Positions 9,401 through 17,576 of a stretch of DNA of 33,066 nucleotides are shown piece after piece. The notes under the pieces are model-generated. The model was not told where the DNA came from and made no database searches. It saw only the letters and a list, made by a program, of their open reading frames with translations. The stretch spans positions 1 through 33,066 of the forward strand of contig JAHHRY010000013.1 of assembly GCA_020025535.1 (NCBI GenBank). The letters are read 5' to 3'. A program made the translations under genes and the position numbers. The DNA is from Oscillospiraceae bacterium (GTDB lineage: Bacteria; Bacillota; Clostridia; Oscillospirales; Oscillospiraceae). How positions within the stretch are numbered: the first letter of the stretch is position 1; each line of letters starts with the position of its first letter.

Positions 9401-10031
9401 TTTCCGACTGCTGTTTCAGCGGCTCCAGCTGCAGTTCCAGCTCCGAGACTTTGTCCCCGATACGCATCAGGTTATCCTCTGTGCGTTCCAGCTTTCGCTC
9501 TGTTTCTTCCTTGCGATGGCGGTACTTGGAAATACCTGCTGCCTCTTCAAAAATTTCTCTGCGGTCGCCGCTTTTCAGAGAGAGAATCTCGTCAATTCTG
9601 CCCTGGCCGATGTTGGAATAGCCCTCTCTGCCAAGGCCGGTATCCATAAACAGCTCGTTGATATCCTTCAGTCGGGCAGACTGGCGGTTGATATAGTACT
9701 CACCGTCGCCGGAGCGATAATAGCGGCGGGTCACCATCACCTCGTCCGCATCGTAGGGTAAGGCCCGGTCCGTATTATCGAGCGTCAGGGTTGCTTCCGC
9801 AAATCCCACAGAACCACGCTTCTGGGTGCCGCTGAAAATGACATCTTCCATCTTGGCACCTCGAAGGGTCTTGCTGCTCTGTTCACCCATGACCCAGAGA
9901 ATCGCATCGGAAATATTCGATTTACCGGATCCGTTGGGGCCGACAATGGCGGTAATATCATCACCAAAGCGGATCAATGTCTTATCCGGAAAGGATTTAA
10001 ATCCCTGTACTTCCAAAGATTTTAAATACAC
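6459..10031 (-). CDS. smc: Chromosome partition protein SMC
   Basis: This 1190-residue ATPase is the core of the bacterial condensin that organises and separates the chromosome. The Walker A motif GPNGSGKSN is at residues 31-39, the signature LSGGEKAF at about 1090 and Walker B (FCMLDEIDAALDD) just after it. Two very long Glu/Gln/Arg-rich coiled coils flank a hinge near residues 500-650 that contains GPVSRLI and GGSMTGGS. I start it at GTG 10031, because a GAGGT ribosome site lies seven bases upstream, the product then begins MYLKSLEVQGFKSF like other SMCs, and the length fits. The frame runs 39 codons further upstream but through promoter sequence. ScpA and ScpB are not in this window. Confidence 0.96.
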   Translation of the reverse strand: MYLKSLEVQGFKSFPDKTLIRFGDDITAIVGPNGSGKSNISDAILWVMGEQSSKTLRGAKMEDVIFSGTQKRGSVGFAEATLTLDNTDRALPYDADEVMVTRRYYRSGDGEYYINRQSARLKDINELFMDTGLGREGYSNIGQGRIDEILSLKSGDRREIFEEAAGISKYRHRKEETERKLERTEDNLMRIGDKVSELELQLEPLKQQSEKAKRYMELKDELQGVEVAVWLDTLDKLSAAAKKAEEDYNSASFVLQQAHDDLDKLYARAEAMGDTLRERDSELENVRVKVSMLEATHQQLDGQMAVLHGNVENNTQNILRIKEELQGQEDRNGGIASQIQQTRLRISEIETTLEEKRRSLETLRQQLTEMTSNAQGITRQFLELRGKETSLAADIAGREADVRGLQQSLEQTQTRAAELDGDLSSGEDRRSQAQENLDNTRKELYRAQENVTAANNTIAGYNLRLNTRIQKRDALAEQLRDLTGKLNSVSAKAKVFRAMERDFESYQKSVRMVMQEAQRGTLHNIHGPVSRLIRTEDAYTVAIEIALGGAMQQIVVDQEQDGKAAISYLKRTGGGRATFLPLSTIRGKSLQESGLERCRGFVGVASDLVSSDERYRGVVENLLGRTVIAQDIDAAIAMANQYRNRFKIVTLDGQVMNPGGSMTGGSVNKEAGILSRANELEKLTRQEKTWNQQKLATEAELQEAQRGVDQVQFQLDTAREQLREAEDQVLRLQGQEKQHEILLDTIAEAVASAQRERKALQDRETGDRERCAAQQAKIQVYTEQLSQIRQQIARLEGSQSEAAAATASISDTMTAQKTEEAALEAERATALSHIADLQNLRSAMEGDREKKLALVEATAEENARLEEEIALLQTRQQENDVQAEEMRSNMQAILKARAEAEATKTRSERESQEKNKDILTMERACAALEQKKITTSMEERQIIDKLWDSYGLTPGTAGEHRGQIESVSAGNRRIAELKRKIGALGTPNLGAIEEYARVNERYTYLSSQRDDVLTSKRELESIIKGITQEMTTIFVSEFQKIDHYFGQTFEEMFGGGKGQLILENPEEPLTCGIEIRVQPPGKQVKTITLLSGGEKAFVAIALYFAILKVRPTPFCMLDEIDAALDDRNVERFATYMHNLSEKTQFIVITHRRGTMEASDVLYGVTMQEQGVSKLLRLDLNQMEEYLGIIE

Positions 10032-10038
10032 TAACTCT

Positions 10039-10047
10039 ACCTCTTCC
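10039..10047 (-). promoter_or_regulatory. Ribosome binding site that fixes the GTG start of smc
   Basis: On the minus strand GGAAGAGGT lies seven bases before GTG at 10031. No better start codon lies in frame between the promoter and the conserved N terminus, so this site decides the start. Confidence 0.7.
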
Positions 10048-10073
10048 AAAAATGAGTAAAAACAATTCAGTTT

Positions 10074-10102
10074 ATTATACTTTGGAATATGCAAAATTGC
10101 AA
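10074..10102 (-). promoter_or_regulatory. Promoter of the smc-leuS unit
   Basis: On the minus strand TTGCAA (10102-10097) is followed after 17 bases by TATAAT (10079-10074). It lies between the rnc terminator and the smc start, so smc and the six genes after it can be transcribed independently of rnc. Confidence 0.8.
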
Positions 10103-10146
10103 GTTTTTCTTTAGTATTGCACAGGTTTCCCCCGACTTTTTTATGC

Positions 10147-10173
10147 AAAAAGGAGTGGGTTTCCCCACTCCTT
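10147..10173 (-). terminator. Intrinsic terminator after rnc
   Basis: On the minus strand AAGGAGTGGG and CCCACTCCTT pair around a four-base loop and run into TTTT, 12 bases after the rnc stop. It separates the ktrB-rnc unit from the smc-leuS unit. Confidence 0.85.
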
Positions 10174-10184
10174 CCGATATTGAA

Positions 10185-10871
10185 TTACAGCTGTCCGGGA
10201 AACAGTGCTTCGATAGCAGCTTTGGCCGCATCCTGTTCGGCACGCTTTTTGCTGCTGCCGCTGCCCTTGCCGACCACTTTGCCGTTGAGGGTCACTTCCA
10301 CATCAAACTGCTTATTGTGATCGGGGCCGCTCTCTGCCACCAGTTCGTACTGCAGCACCTGATTTTTCTTCTGCTGCACCAGTTCCTGCAATGCTGTCTT
10401 GTAATCCACATTATGCAGTTTCTTGGCAGGCTTCTCGCTGAGGACAAAATTGAGAATGAAGTCGCTGGCAACCTCCATACCACCGTCCAGGAAGCAGGCT
10501 GCGATCACAGATTCCACGGCATCTGCCAGAATGGAGTCCCGGTTTCTGCCGCCTCCCTGCTCTTCTCCGTGGCCCAGCAGCAGATGCTGTCCCAGCTGGA
10601 TTCTGGCCGCCACCTTGGCAAGTGCCTTCTCACAGACCGCATCGGCACGCATTCTGGTCAGCTCCCCTTCGGGGCATTCCGGAAAATGGTGATAGAGATA
10701 TTCCGCCACCACCATACCTAAAATGGAGTCACCCAAAAACTCCAGCCGTTCGTTGCTCTTTAAACTGTCATGCCAGCGTTCGTTGGCATAGGAAGAATGC
10801 GCCAGGGCATTCTGCAGCAGCGATATATTGCGAAAACGATATCCAATTGCTGCTTCCAGATCTTTAATCAT
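10185..10871 (-). CDS. rnc: Ribonuclease III
   Basis: This 228-residue endonuclease cuts double-stranded RNA, including the rRNA precursor. The catalytic domain has the signature NERLEFLGDS at 40-49, with metal ligands E44 and D48, and a second acidic pair D117/E120 in ADAVES. A double-stranded RNA-binding domain occupies about 155-225 (DYKTALQELVQ ... GKGSGSSKKRAEQDAAKAAI). Length and residues are normal. It overlaps the end of plsX by 8 bases and its AAGGAG site lies inside plsX. In many Firmicutes acpP sits between plsX and rnc; it is absent here. A terminator follows, which breaks the usual rnc-smc co-transcription. Confidence 0.97.
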   Translation of the reverse strand: MIKDLEAAIGYRFRNISLLQNALAHSSYANERWHDSLKSNERLEFLGDSILGMVVAEYLYHHFPECPEGELTRMRADAVCEKALAKVAARIQLGQHLLLGHGEEQGGGRNRDSILADAVESVIAACFLDGGMEVASDFILNFVLSEKPAKKLHNVDYKTALQELVQQKKNQVLQYELVAESGPDHNKQFDVEVTLNGKVVGKGSGSSKKRAEQDAAKAAIEALFPGQL

Positions 10872-11919
10872 TCTGTTTCTCCTTCAGTGCGGACAACTGC
10901 TGCAGATTTTCTTCCAGTTCCGCAGAAAAATCCGCTTTTGCAGCGTCAATGGCCTGTCCGATAGCATTATGGAATGCCAGCGCATCCGAGGCGCCATGTG
11001 CCTTGATCACCGGCTTGCGGATGCCCAGGAACTGGGTTCCGCCGATTTCCCGGTAGTCCAGCAGTTTCTTGATATTGTTGACTCCGGATTTGCAGATCAA
11101 GCCGCCGATTTTCGTCAGCAGGTTTTTGTAGAACATATGCTTCATCAGGCTGCCCATAAACATGGCAGTACCTTCGATGGATTTCAGCAGCACGTTGCCG
11201 GAGAATCCGTCGCAGACCACCACATCCACAGCGCCCAGAGGCACGTCCCGTGCTTCCACATTGCCGACGAAATGGATGAGTCCCTGATCCCCTGCTTCTT
11301 TCAGCAGAACATACGCTTCCTTCTGCAGAGGTGTGCCTTTGGAATCCTCTGTGCCAATGTTCAGCAAGCCCACTCTCGGCTTTTGGATTCCCAGAGAATG
11401 CTCTGCGTAAAGAGAACCCACCAAACCAAACTGCAGCAAAAATTCCGGCGTGCATTCGGCATTGGCACCACAGTCCAGAAGGACGGTTTTGCCGCCCGCC
11501 TTATTGGGCATGGCAGGACCCATGGCTGCACGGCGGATTCCCTTGACACGCTTCACAAGCAAGGTAGCGCCTGTCAGCAGGGCTCCGGTGCTGCCGGCAG
11601 AGATAAACGCATCTCCCTGGCCGTCTGCCAGCATCTTCAGTCCCACCACCATGGAAGAATTTTTCCGCTTATGTACAATGGACGCAGGGTCATCATGCAT
11701 ATCCACCACATCGTCTGCATTGCAGATTTCCACGCCATCGGGAAGTTCCTGAATTCCCTCTTCCCGCATGGCCTTCAGAATTTCTTCTCCGCGGCCAACC
11801 AGAACAATCGGAACATTGTAGGTTTTTACTGCTTGAATCGCACCCATTACCGGTGCTTTTGGGGCATTGTCGCCGCCCATTGCATCAAGAATAATCCGCA
11901 TAATACTCTCGCTTTCCAT
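10864..11919 (-). CDS. plsX: Phosphate acyltransferase PlsX
   Basis: This 351-residue enzyme converts acyl-ACP to acyl-phosphate for the PlsY step of phospholipid synthesis. It works on the inner face of the membrane. The family start LDAMGGDNAP appears at residues 11-20, with DGVEICNADDVVDMHDDP, SAGSTGALLTGA and CDGFSGNVLLKSIEG further on. The ATG at 11919 shares one base with the trmFO stop (TAATG), typical of coupled translation. A second ATG six codons later (11901) would give the more usual MRIILDAMGG start and is equally possible. It overlaps rnc by 8 bases. No fab genes or acpP accompany it. Confidence 0.95.
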   Translation of the reverse strand: MESESIMRIILDAMGGDNAPKAPVMGAIQAVKTYNVPIVLVGRGEEILKAMREEGIQELPDGVEICNADDVVDMHDDPASIVHKRKNSSMVVGLKMLADGQGDAFISAGSTGALLTGATLLVKRVKGIRRAAMGPAMPNKAGGKTVLLDCGANAECTPEFLLQFGLVGSLYAEHSLGIQKPRVGLLNIGTEDSKGTPLQKEAYVLLKEAGDQGLIHFVGNVEARDVPLGAVDVVVCDGFSGNVLLKSIEGTAMFMGSLMKHMFYKNLLTKIGGLICKSGVNNIKKLLDYREIGGTQFLGIRKPVIKAHGASDALAFHNAIGQAIDAAKADFSAELEENLQQLSALKEKQND

Positions 11920-13229
11920 TACACGCCCTGCTCCGCCAGCCGGTCGATTTCTTCCAGGGAACGGTTAGCGATTGCAAGGTTCTTTTCTGCTTTTTTCCGA
12001 ATCCGCTGCTCCAGCGGAGCAATGATGCTGAAATTGATATTCATCGGCTGGAAGTTTTCCACCGATTCATCGCTGATATAAAGTCCCAGTGCGCCGATAG
12101 CCGTCGTTCTGGGGAACACGGGCAGCGGTCTTCCCTGCACCTTGGCCGCCATAGCTACGGCTGCCAGGAAACCGGAAGCCGTGCTTTCCACATAGCCCTC
12201 CACGCCGGTCATCTGTCCGGCAAACGCCACCAGCGGATTCCGGCGGTCAGCATAGTACCTGTCCAGCAGCTTCGGCGAGCGCAGGAAGGTGTTGCGGTGC
12301 ATTACGCCATACCGGACAAATTCCGCATTCTTCAACGCAGGAATCATGGAAAATACCCGTTTCTGCTCTCCGAATTTCAGATGTGTCTGGAATCCCACCA
12401 GATTGAATACGGTTTTGGAGGCATTATCCTGCCGCAGCTGCACCACGGCATAGGGCTCCCTGCCGGTCTTGGGATCCACCAGGCCCACGGGCTTCAGGGG
12501 GCCATACCGCAGGGTTTCAAAGCCCCGGCGGGCCATGACCTCTACGGGCATACAGCCTTCAAAGACGTTTTTATCTTCAAAGCCGTGGACATCCGCCTCT
12601 TCTGCCGTGGTCAGTGCATGGACAAATTCCTCGTACTGCTGACGATCCATAGCGCAGTTGATATAGTCCGGCGTACCCCTGTCGTAGCGGGACTGCCACC
12701 AGGCTTCGTTCATATCCAAAGATTCCGCCGTCACCAGAGGTGCTGCCGCATCGAAGAAATGCAGGTATTCAGAGCCAAAATAAGTGCCGATATTCTCGGA
12801 AAGGGCATCGGAGGTCAAAGGTCCCGTGGCAATAATCACAGGCCCTTCCGGCACCTGAGTGATTTCCTCTTCCAAAACGGTAATATTGGGATGGCTGCGG
12901 AGCTTATCCGTGACCAGCTGAGAAAAGCCCTGCCGGTCAACCGCCAGACATCCGCCCGCTTCTACGCGGGTGGCATCGGCGCAGGAGATAATCAGACTGC
13001 CCAGCCGCCGCATTTCTTCTTTCAGAAGACCGACAGCATTTTCCAGCTTGTCCCCGCGAAAAGAGTTGGAGCAAACCAGCTCCGCAAAGGTGTCGCTATG
13101 ATGTGCAGGGGATTTTTTATGGGGCTTCATTTCAATCAGCTCCACCTGCACGCCACGCTCAGCCAGCTGCCATGCAGCTTCCGAGCCGGCAAGTCCGGCG
13201 CCGATTACTTTGACGGTAGGCATGCTCAT
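11919..13229 (-). CDS. trmFO: Folate-dependent tRNA (uracil-54-C5) methyltransferase TrmFO
   Basis: This 436-residue flavoprotein uses methylene-tetrahydrofolate and FAD to make ribothymidine at position 54 of tRNA. It begins with a dinucleotide-binding motif (VIGAGLAGSEAA, residues 8-19), then HHSDTFAELVCSNSFRGD, VEAGGCLAVDR and IATGPLTSDAL. The stretch ADVHGFEDKNVFEGCMPVE carries the family's active-site cysteine region, and GQMTGVEGYVES lies near the C terminus. Length is typical (about 435). It is the third gene of the conserved dprA-topA-trmFO order. Its start overlaps the topA stop by four bases (ATGA). Presence of TrmFO rather than the SAM-dependent TrmA type fits a Gram-positive host. 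Confidence 0.96.
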   Translation of the reverse strand: MSMPTVKVIGAGLAGSEAAWQLAERGVQVELIEMKPHKKSPAHHSDTFAELVCSNSFRGDKLENAVGLLKEEMRRLGSLIISCADATRVEAGGCLAVDRQGFSQLVTDKLRSHPNITVLEEEITQVPEGPVIIATGPLTSDALSENIGTYFGSEYLHFFDAAAPLVTAESLDMNEAWWQSRYDRGTPDYINCAMDRQQYEEFVHALTTAEEADVHGFEDKNVFEGCMPVEVMARRGFETLRYGPLKPVGLVDPKTGREPYAVVQLRQDNASKTVFNLVGFQTHLKFGEQKRVFSMIPALKNAEFVRYGVMHRNTFLRSPKLLDRYYADRRNPLVAFAGQMTGVEGYVESTASGFLAAVAMAAKVQGRPLPVFPRTTAIGALGLYISDESVENFQPMNINFSIIAPLEQRIRKKAEKNLAIANRSLEEIDRLAEQGV

Positions 13230-15520
13230 TCCCCTTTCTTTTTGGCGGTCGTCTTTTTCGTGGTTTTCGTTGTCGTTTTCTTAGTTTTTGTCGTTGTCTT
13301 TGCGGTTTTCTTTCTGGCAGCCGGTTTTTTCTCGGGAGTCTTCTCCGTGATTTTCTCTGTGCTCCCGGATTCTGCCTTTTCTTCGGATTCCGGCTGTGTC
13401 TCTTCCGTTTTCTTCTTGTAATATCCCCGCTGATCTTCCGGCAGGAAGTTGGGGCAGTTTTCATTGATACAGAAGGGCTTCATACGGCCTCTGCCGGATT
13501 TCTTGAACATCGTCTGGCCACACTTGGGGCAATCCTCCGCCGTGGGCACATCCCAGGTCATAAAGCCGCAGGCAGCACCCTGCTCACAGGCATAATAGGC
13601 ATATCCCCGCTTGGACTTTCGCTTCAGCATACCGCTGCCGCACTTGGGGCAGCGTCCGGGCATCCGCTCCACGATGGGTTTGGTATTGTTGCACTCCGGC
13701 CAGCCGGGACAGGCAAGGAACTTGCCGAAACGGCCCGTCTTCACCACCATGTTTCTGCCGCAAAGCTCGCAGATTTCATCCGTCACCTCGTCGGGCACCT
13801 TCAGACGGACCCCCTCCAAAGCAGCTTCCGCATCCAGCATTTCCTGATGGAAATCCTGATAGAAGTCAGCAAGAACATCCTTCCATTTCCGCTTGCCCTC
13901 TTCCACCTCGTCCAAACGGTTTTCCATATTGGCGGTGAATTCCACATCGATGATGTCGTTAAAACGCTCCATCATCAAGCCGGTCACCACTTCTCCCAGA
14001 GGAGTGGGGCTCAGGCGCTTGTCGACTTTGCTGACATATTCTCTGTCCTGAATGGTGGACACGATGGAGGCATAAGTGGAGGGCCGGCCCACGCCTTTTT
14101 CTTCCATGGCCTTGACCAGAGTTGCTTCGGTGTATCTGGCAGGAGGCTGGGTGAAATGCTGTTCCTTTTTGATTTCGGATACCGTTGCCTTCTCCCCTGC
14201 CTGCAGATCCGGCAGCGGAGTGCCTACGGCCTCTTCTTCGTCATCCTTGCCTTCCTCGTACACGGCAATAAAGCCGGCAAAGCGCATACTCTGATGGCTG
14301 GAACGGAACAGATGTCCACTGCACTCCGTTTCGATCAGCACGGTATCATAGACGGCATTCGCCATCTGAGAAGCCAGGAAGCGGCTCCAGATCAGCTTGT
14401 ACAGCCGATACTGGTCGGTGGTCAGTGAGCTGCGAATCCGCTCCGGATCCAGTTCCACATGGGTGGGTCGGATGGCTTCGTGGGCATCCTGTGCATTGCT
14501 CTTGGTTTTAAACACATGGAAAGAACCGTAATAATAGTCATTTCCATAACGGTTTTTGATAAAATCCGCAGCTTCCGTCATCGCTTCATCGCTCAGACGC
14601 AGGGAGTCGGTACGCATATAGGTAATCAGACCCAGCGTGCCCTCTCCGGCCACATCCACGCCTTCATACAGCTGCTGTGCAATGGACATTGCACGCTTGG
14701 GCGTCATATTCAGCTTGCGGGATGCCTCCTGCTGCAGAGTCGAGGTGGTGAAAGGAGGCGCAGCAGTGCGCTTCTTCTCGCCTTTTTTCACATTGGTAAC
14801 GGTAAATTCCTTACCGGTAATGTCATCAATAATCTGCTGTACCTGTTCTTCGTTTTCCAGCTCCCGCTTCTTGCTTTCGCCATGGTAGCGTGCAAGGAAA
14901 GAGCCGGCCTTTGCAATACGATCCAGCTTGACATCCAAAGACCAGTATTCCCGGGGCTGGAAGGCACGAATTTCATTTTCTCTGTCCACCACCAGACGAG
15001 TAGCCACAGACTGGACACGACCTGCCGAAAGGCCCCGGCGAACCTTTTTCCACAGCAGCGGAGAAAGCTGATAGCCTACGATTCTGTCCAAAATACGGCG
15101 TGCCTGCTGAGCATCCACCAGAGAATAATCAATATCCCGGGGGTGGCTGATGGCTTCCGTCACCACCTTCTGGGTGATGGCGTTGAAGGTCACACGGTGG
15201 GTCTTTTCATCGGGCAGCTCCAGCAGTTCTTTCAGATGCCAGGAGATTGCCTCTCCTTCGCGGTCCGGGTCAGTTGCCAGATAAATGGTATCCACTGCCG
15301 CCGCAGCATCCCGCAGTTCCTGAATCAGGTTTTCCTTTCCGGGAACGGGCACATACTGCGGCTCAAAATTATTTTCGAGATCTACGCCCATTGTGCTCTT
15401 GGGCAGATCCCGCAGGTGGCCCATACTTGCTTTTACCGTATAGTCGGGGCCCAGATATTTTCCTATGGTTTTCGCCTTGGATGGCGACTCTACAATCACA
15501 AGATTGGAAGGCTTTGCCAT
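13226..15520 (-). CDS. topA: DNA topoisomerase I
   Basis: This 764-residue type IA topoisomerase relaxes negative supercoils. The Toprim domain shows VESPSKAKTI (E11) and TDPDREGE (D84, D86, E88). The catalytic tyrosine is Y301 in GLITYMRTDS. From about residue 590 there are three Cys4 zinc ribbons (CELCG..., CPKCG..., CPKCG...CINENCPNF). The last 60 residues are low-complexity and dominated by Lys, Thr and Glu, probably a disordered DNA-contacting tail. The start follows GGAG. It lies 27 bases after dprA and overlaps trmFO by four bases. Confidence 0.97.
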   Translation of the reverse strand: MAKPSNLVIVESPSKAKTIGKYLGPDYTVKASMGHLRDLPKSTMGVDLENNFEPQYVPVPGKENLIQELRDAAAAVDTIYLATDPDREGEAISWHLKELLELPDEKTHRVTFNAITQKVVTEAISHPRDIDYSLVDAQQARRILDRIVGYQLSPLLWKKVRRGLSAGRVQSVATRLVVDRENEIRAFQPREYWSLDVKLDRIAKAGSFLARYHGESKKRELENEEQVQQIIDDITGKEFTVTNVKKGEKKRTAAPPFTTSTLQQEASRKLNMTPKRAMSIAQQLYEGVDVAGEGTLGLITYMRTDSLRLSDEAMTEAADFIKNRYGNDYYYGSFHVFKTKSNAQDAHEAIRPTHVELDPERIRSSLTTDQYRLYKLIWSRFLASQMANAVYDTVLIETECSGHLFRSSHQSMRFAGFIAVYEEGKDDEEEAVGTPLPDLQAGEKATVSEIKKEQHFTQPPARYTEATLVKAMEEKGVGRPSTYASIVSTIQDREYVSKVDKRLSPTPLGEVVTGLMMERFNDIIDVEFTANMENRLDEVEEGKRKWKDVLADFYQDFHQEMLDAEAALEGVRLKVPDEVTDEICELCGRNMVVKTGRFGKFLACPGWPECNNTKPIVERMPGRCPKCGSGMLKRKSKRGYAYYACEQGAACGFMTWDVPTAEDCPKCGQTMFKKSGRGRMKPFCINENCPNFLPEDQRGYYKKKTEETQPESEEKAESGSTEKITEKTPEKKPAARKKTAKTTTKTKKTTTKTTKKTTAKKKGE

Positions 15521-15547
15521 GCAATTACTCCATTCTCAAGTTGGTTT

Positions 15548-16795
15548 TCATTTTTTCATTTCTACGCGCTTGCCGGGGAGCCGACGAATCACGCCTTTGA
15601 TTTCCAGCATGGTCAACGATGAAAGCACCACATTGGCAGGCAACTCCGTCTGGGCAATGATTTCATCGGCCAGAGTCGTTCCCTGCTTTACAAGCGCAAC
15701 AATTTTCTCTTCATTGGCAGAGAGTGCCGGAAGTTTTACTTCAGCGTCAATATAAGACCGTGAAGCGTTATTGTCAACCTCTTTTTTCTTCGGGAGCTTC
15801 CTTTGTGCCTTGCCTTCATCCAAAATCTTGGGATTCTGTGCCACTTTCAGTGTCTGTTCTGACACTTCGTGTCGAATCTTTCTTTTTCCGGCCAGAGCAG
15901 GCCCCATATTGCACCGTACTTTACCGGGATACAGGGATTCATACTCTTCCATCACGTCCCAGCCGCAGCTGACGGCAGCAGCGCCGTCCCGCAGCAGGGC
16001 ATTGCTTCCGGCGCAGGAACTGACATCGATATTGCCGGGCACCACAAACACATCCCGACCCTGATCCGCTGCCTGCTGAGCGGTGATCAGGGCGCCGCTC
16101 TTTTCCGGTGCTTCCACTACCAGAACGCCACAGCTGAGACCGCTGATGATTCGGTTTCTTCTGGGAAAATTCCACCGTTTGGGCGGCGTGCCCGGAGGGA
16201 ACTCCGTTAATATGCAGCCGTTTCTCTCCACATCTTCAAACAGATGGCGATTGGACATGGGATACACCACATCCGCACCGCAGCCCAGAACGCCGATCAC
16301 CGGAGATCCTGCCATCAACGCACCGGCCATAGCCATGCCATCAATGCCAAACGCAAGACCCGACACCACAATACCGCCGCAGGAGGCAATCTGATACCCC
16401 ATCCGTTTGGCTGTCGTCAGGCCGTAGGCCGTTGCACGCCGGGTGCCTACCACGCCGATTAACGGCATTTCATCGCAATCCGGCAGACGGCCTTTGTAAT
16501 AGAGCACCAGCGGAGGATCCGCAATATTCCGAAGTCTTTCGGGATAGTCTGCATCCGCGTAGGTTAAAATCTTTATGTTCTTTTCCGCACATTCCGCCAG
16601 AATCTTCTCTGCGCCTGTCAGATTTTTGTTCTGCAAAGCCCGCTTCCCTTCCGCAGACAGGAGCTCGATTGAGGCATAGGCCTCAGGCTTTGCGAAATAT
16701 ACATCCTCCGCATCCTGAAAATGCTGCAGTACCACCATGCGGTTACGGTCTGTCATATCAGGACGGGTCGCAAGCCATATCCAGTGAATCAGCAT
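15548..16795 (-). CDS. dprA: DNA-processing protein DprA
   Basis: This 415-residue protein loads RecA on single-stranded DNA during natural transformation. An N-terminal helical domain (about 1-85) is followed by the Rossmann-like DprA domain: GVVGTRRATAYG, SGLAFGIDGMAH-like SGLAFGIDGMAM, GVLGCGADVVYP, EFPPGTPPKRWNFPRRNRIISGLS and SGALITAQQAADQGRDVFVVPG. The last 65 residues form a winged-helix domain (LSANEEKIVALV ... LEIKGVIRRLPGKRVEMKK). All family landmarks are intact. dprA is conserved even in bacteria not known to be competent, so it does not prove transformation. The start follows AAGAGGT. A lone TATAAT lies in the 31-base gap upstream, without a clear -35 box. Confidence 0.94.
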   Translation of the reverse strand: MLIHWIWLATRPDMTDRNRMVVLQHFQDAEDVYFAKPEAYASIELLSAEGKRALQNKNLTGAEKILAECAEKNIKILTYADADYPERLRNIADPPLVLYYKGRLPDCDEMPLIGVVGTRRATAYGLTTAKRMGYQIASCGGIVVSGLAFGIDGMAMAGALMAGSPVIGVLGCGADVVYPMSNRHLFEDVERNGCILTEFPPGTPPKRWNFPRRNRIISGLSCGVLVVEAPEKSGALITAQQAADQGRDVFVVPGNIDVSSCAGSNALLRDGAAAVSCGWDVMEEYESLYPGKVRCNMGPALAGKRKIRHEVSEQTLKVAQNPKILDEGKAQRKLPKKKEVDNNASRSYIDAEVKLPALSANEEKIVALVKQGTTLADEIIAQTELPANVVLSSLTMLEIKGVIRRLPGKRVEMKK

Positions 16796-16826
16796 TCGGG
16801 ATACCTCTTTTCTATATTATACTTGA

Positions 16827-17576
16827 TTACACCTGCTGCATCTGCCACATCACAATGGATGAGGCCACCGCAGCATTCAGGGATTCGCAATGGGGATTCA
16901 TGGGAATAATCAGTTCCGCATCAGCCTGAGCGAGAATCTCAGGACGTACACCCTGACCTTCACTTCCGATCACCACGGCCATTTTTTCCGTGGCTGCCTG
17001 ACGAATATCCTTGGCTCTGTCCGAAAGTGCCGTCACCCCCACGGGTATACCGGCCTGCGTCAGCGCCGCCTTTGCTTCCTGCCAGGTAGTCTGTACCACC
17101 GGTGTGCGGAATACGGCACCCATGCTGGCGCGCACTACCTTGTGGCTGTAGGGATCGGCGCAGCCTTCCAGCAAAGCCACCGGCACACGCAGCGCATCCG
17201 CCGTCCGCAGGATCGTGCCCAGATTGCCGGGATCCTGAATCCCGTCCAGCAGGAGCATGGGTGCCTGAGGCCGAAACGCCGTTTTTTCCGGCAGTCGGCA
17301 AAGGAACACCGCACCCTGAGGGGCAGACATAGGAGAAATCGACTCCATCACATCCGTCGGAACCCGGACAAGTTTAACCCGCTCCGGCACCTGTGCTTCT
17401 ACCCCGTCGGACAAAATCACCGTATCCAATCCCGGATAGTAGCGAACCGCTTCCTCAAGCAGTTTCGTGCCGTCTGCCACAAAGAGGCCTGTGCTTTCCC
17501 GCTCTTTCCGGGAATTCAGCAGTTTCCTCACCTGCTGCAGCAGCGGATTTTTCCTCGCTGTAATTCTGACTTCCAT
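16827..17576 (-). CDS. TrmH/SpoU-family RNA 2'-O-methyltransferase
   Basis: This 249-residue protein has the SPOUT methyltransferase motifs: LDGIQDPGNLGTILRTADA (motif 1), VIGSEGQGV (motif 2) and IPMNPHCESLNAAVA (motif 3), which form the trefoil-knot SAM site. An N-terminal RNA substrate-binding domain (FVADGTKLLEEA) covers about residues 1-95. The family methylates ribose 2'-OH groups in rRNA or tRNA; the exact target cannot be told from sequence. I start it at the ATG at 17576, which shares one base with the ktrA stop (TGATG); a GTG one codon upstream is an alternative. It sits between ktrA and dprA and is translationally coupled to ktrA. Confidence 0.9.
   Translation of the reverse strand: MEVRITARKNPLLQQVRKLLNSRKERESTGLFVADGTKLLEEAVRYYPGLDTVILSDGVEAQVPERVKLVRVPTDVMESISPMSAPQGAVFLCRLPEKTAFRPQAPMLLLDGIQDPGNLGTILRTADALRVPVALLEGCADPYSHKVVRASMGAVFRTPVVQTTWQEAKAALTQAGIPVGVTALSDRAKDIRQAATEKMAVVIGSEGQGVRPEILAQADAELIIPMNPHCESLNAAVASSIVMWQMQQV

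Noticed and set aside
16796..16826. Internal promoter upstream of dprA
   Set aside because: A TATAAT is present on the minus strand, but no -35 box lies at 16-18 bases and it may be chance.
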